In this document: positions 63,100-64,000 of the stretch, piece by piece | How positions within the stretch are numbered: the stretch's first letter is position 1 | Layout of the letters: each line of letters begins with the position of its first letter | Assembly: GCA_032622095.1 (NCBI GenBank) | Contig: CP136063.1 | Span: forward strand, 68,215,897-68,279,896 | DNA: 64,000 nt | Source of the DNA: Siphonodentalium dalli | Taxonomy: Eukaryota; Mollusca; Scaphopoda; Gadilida; Siphonodentaliidae | Direction: 5' to 3' | The notes under the pieces: model-generated | What the model was told of the DNA's origin: nothing | Database searches by the model: none | The model's input: the letters and a program-made list of their open reading frames with translations, nothing else | Made by a program: the position numbers and the translations under genes

Positions 63100-63690
63100 A
63101 CATACTTGTATCACTATCAGTTTTGGTACCCCTCCCCTCCCCAACAGCACGAATGTGAATTCCATTCCTTATTCGAATTTTTTATATTTAGGTCAAACAA
63201 AGGGTGTTGTAGAGGTACTCTTTTTCCACACACACACTCCGATCAAACAGGACCACCGTCCAGATGGGTTCAAATAGGGCACCCACGCCATTTCTCGGCC
63301 CCTTGACCGATTTAGTTTAAACAAATGGTGCTTTAGGGTTGACCGCAAACCAATCTAGATATTCACCCCACTCATCCCGCCGCGATCCAAAATGGCCGCC
63401 ATACAGAGGGGTTCACAAAGAGACCCATGCCATTTCTGGACCCTTAACAAATTTATGTCAAACAGCGTGGTGTATGGTGGCCCCCAAGACACCCTAAATA
63501 TTCACCACACACCCCACCACGATCCAAAATGGCTGCCATCCAGATCCATGCAATTTCTCGGCCCCTTCAGGCACCCCTTAACATATTTAGGTCATATAAA
63601 TAGAGTTGTACGGTGGCCCCACAACCCACACACCCCATGCCATGACACAGGTTCACAAAAAATATTGGCCACCCCCAATAATACTTAATC
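63100..63690. repeat. Degenerate tandem repeat (AAAATGGCCGCC units)
   Basis: About four irregular units share GACCCATGCCATTTCTCGGC, CCCTTNACNNATTTAGGTC and CCAAAATGGCNGCCAT. The open frames here follow the repeat. Confidence 0.7.
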
Positions 63691-63699
63691 ATAAGTCAG

Positions 63700-64000
63700 T
63701 CAGGGGGGGGGGTCTGAAAAAAATTGCACATATAGGGCTCAAAAGTTTTTTTCCGACCCCGATGGACCCACCACCCCATTTTTGCAAAAAAAATATATTA
63801 TTTTCCTCCAAAATTTTGGGGACCACCCCCCCTTTCTCATGTTTTTATCAAAATTTCAGAGTGTTTATTTTTGTCGTTCTTCAAAAACTGTGTTAACTGC
63901 CTTACTAATTGGTAAACACAGATCAGAAAAACAAAAAAATAAACTGTATTTCCAGGTGTTTCCTTGTGTTTTCAGTATCTAACAACAATAATAAAGCATT
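63700..64000. mobile_element. Possible left end of a CAGGGGGG element, cut by window edge
   Basis: CAGGGGGGGGGGTCTGAAAA resembles the left terminus at 46481. The right end lies outside the window. Confidence 0.4.

Overview
The window looks like AT-rich nuclear DNA of an invertebrate animal, probably marine. It holds spliced genes with GT-AG introns, very many short DNA transposons and several tandem arrays, and no bacterial gene organisation. I cannot fix the phylum. Only two protein-coding genes can be supported. All other coding-looking stretches lie in repeats or are antisense shadows.

Gene 1 (minus strand, about 37.1 kb down to 8.27 kb) is a Disabled (Dab) endocytic/signalling adaptor, assembled here by eye from ten exons. 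A PTB domain is split over three exons (25026-24812, 23464-23330, 21546-21406). It is followed by a 39-nt exon whose splicing makes a YSVP motif, then an FG-rich exon and a very large exon rich in DPF, NPF and DPW motifs. That large exon carries 22 tandem copies of a 15-17 residue SPFKEKFEV-type repeat. The 3' end is uncertain: the last exon either splices at a strong donor or stops a few codons later inside a transposon end. Gene 2 (plus strand, 51481-52590) is an intronless ARH3-type ADP-ribosylhydrolase (ADPRS) with all signature residues. Nothing links the two genes functionally.

The rest is mostly miniature, often palindromic elements. Family A has 8-bp target duplications (hAT-like; six copies with exact duplications). 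Family B is a TA-flanked palindrome with pogo/Tigger-like ends (about 18 copies). Several families are flanked by TTAA (piggyBac-like): C, D, P, M, E, a 583-bp element at 62 kb and a 1.5-kb element at 38.3 kb. One hairpin core (CCAATGCATTCTCTTATATA...) recurs inside different TTAA termini and in two near-identical copies with unrelated flanks.

Layout: 1-2260 57-bp satellite; 2.3-8.2 kb repeats; 8.2-37.1 kb Dab exons in transposon-filled introns; 37.3-51 kb repeats; 51.4-52.9 kb ADPRS; 52.6-53.7 kb cluster of CTTAAG-centred palindromes; 54-64 kb further repeats, including a 121-bp tandem array and a nested TTAA element.

The most unusual observations are: foldback elements lying 6-36 bp after the 5' splice site in six Dab introns, one using the TA at donor positions +6/+7; three Dab exon-intron junctions copied again downstream in their own introns; the shared hairpin core; and the Dab SPFKEKFEV array, which contains an FxExF core. 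All coordinates and splice sites are read by eye and were not computed.
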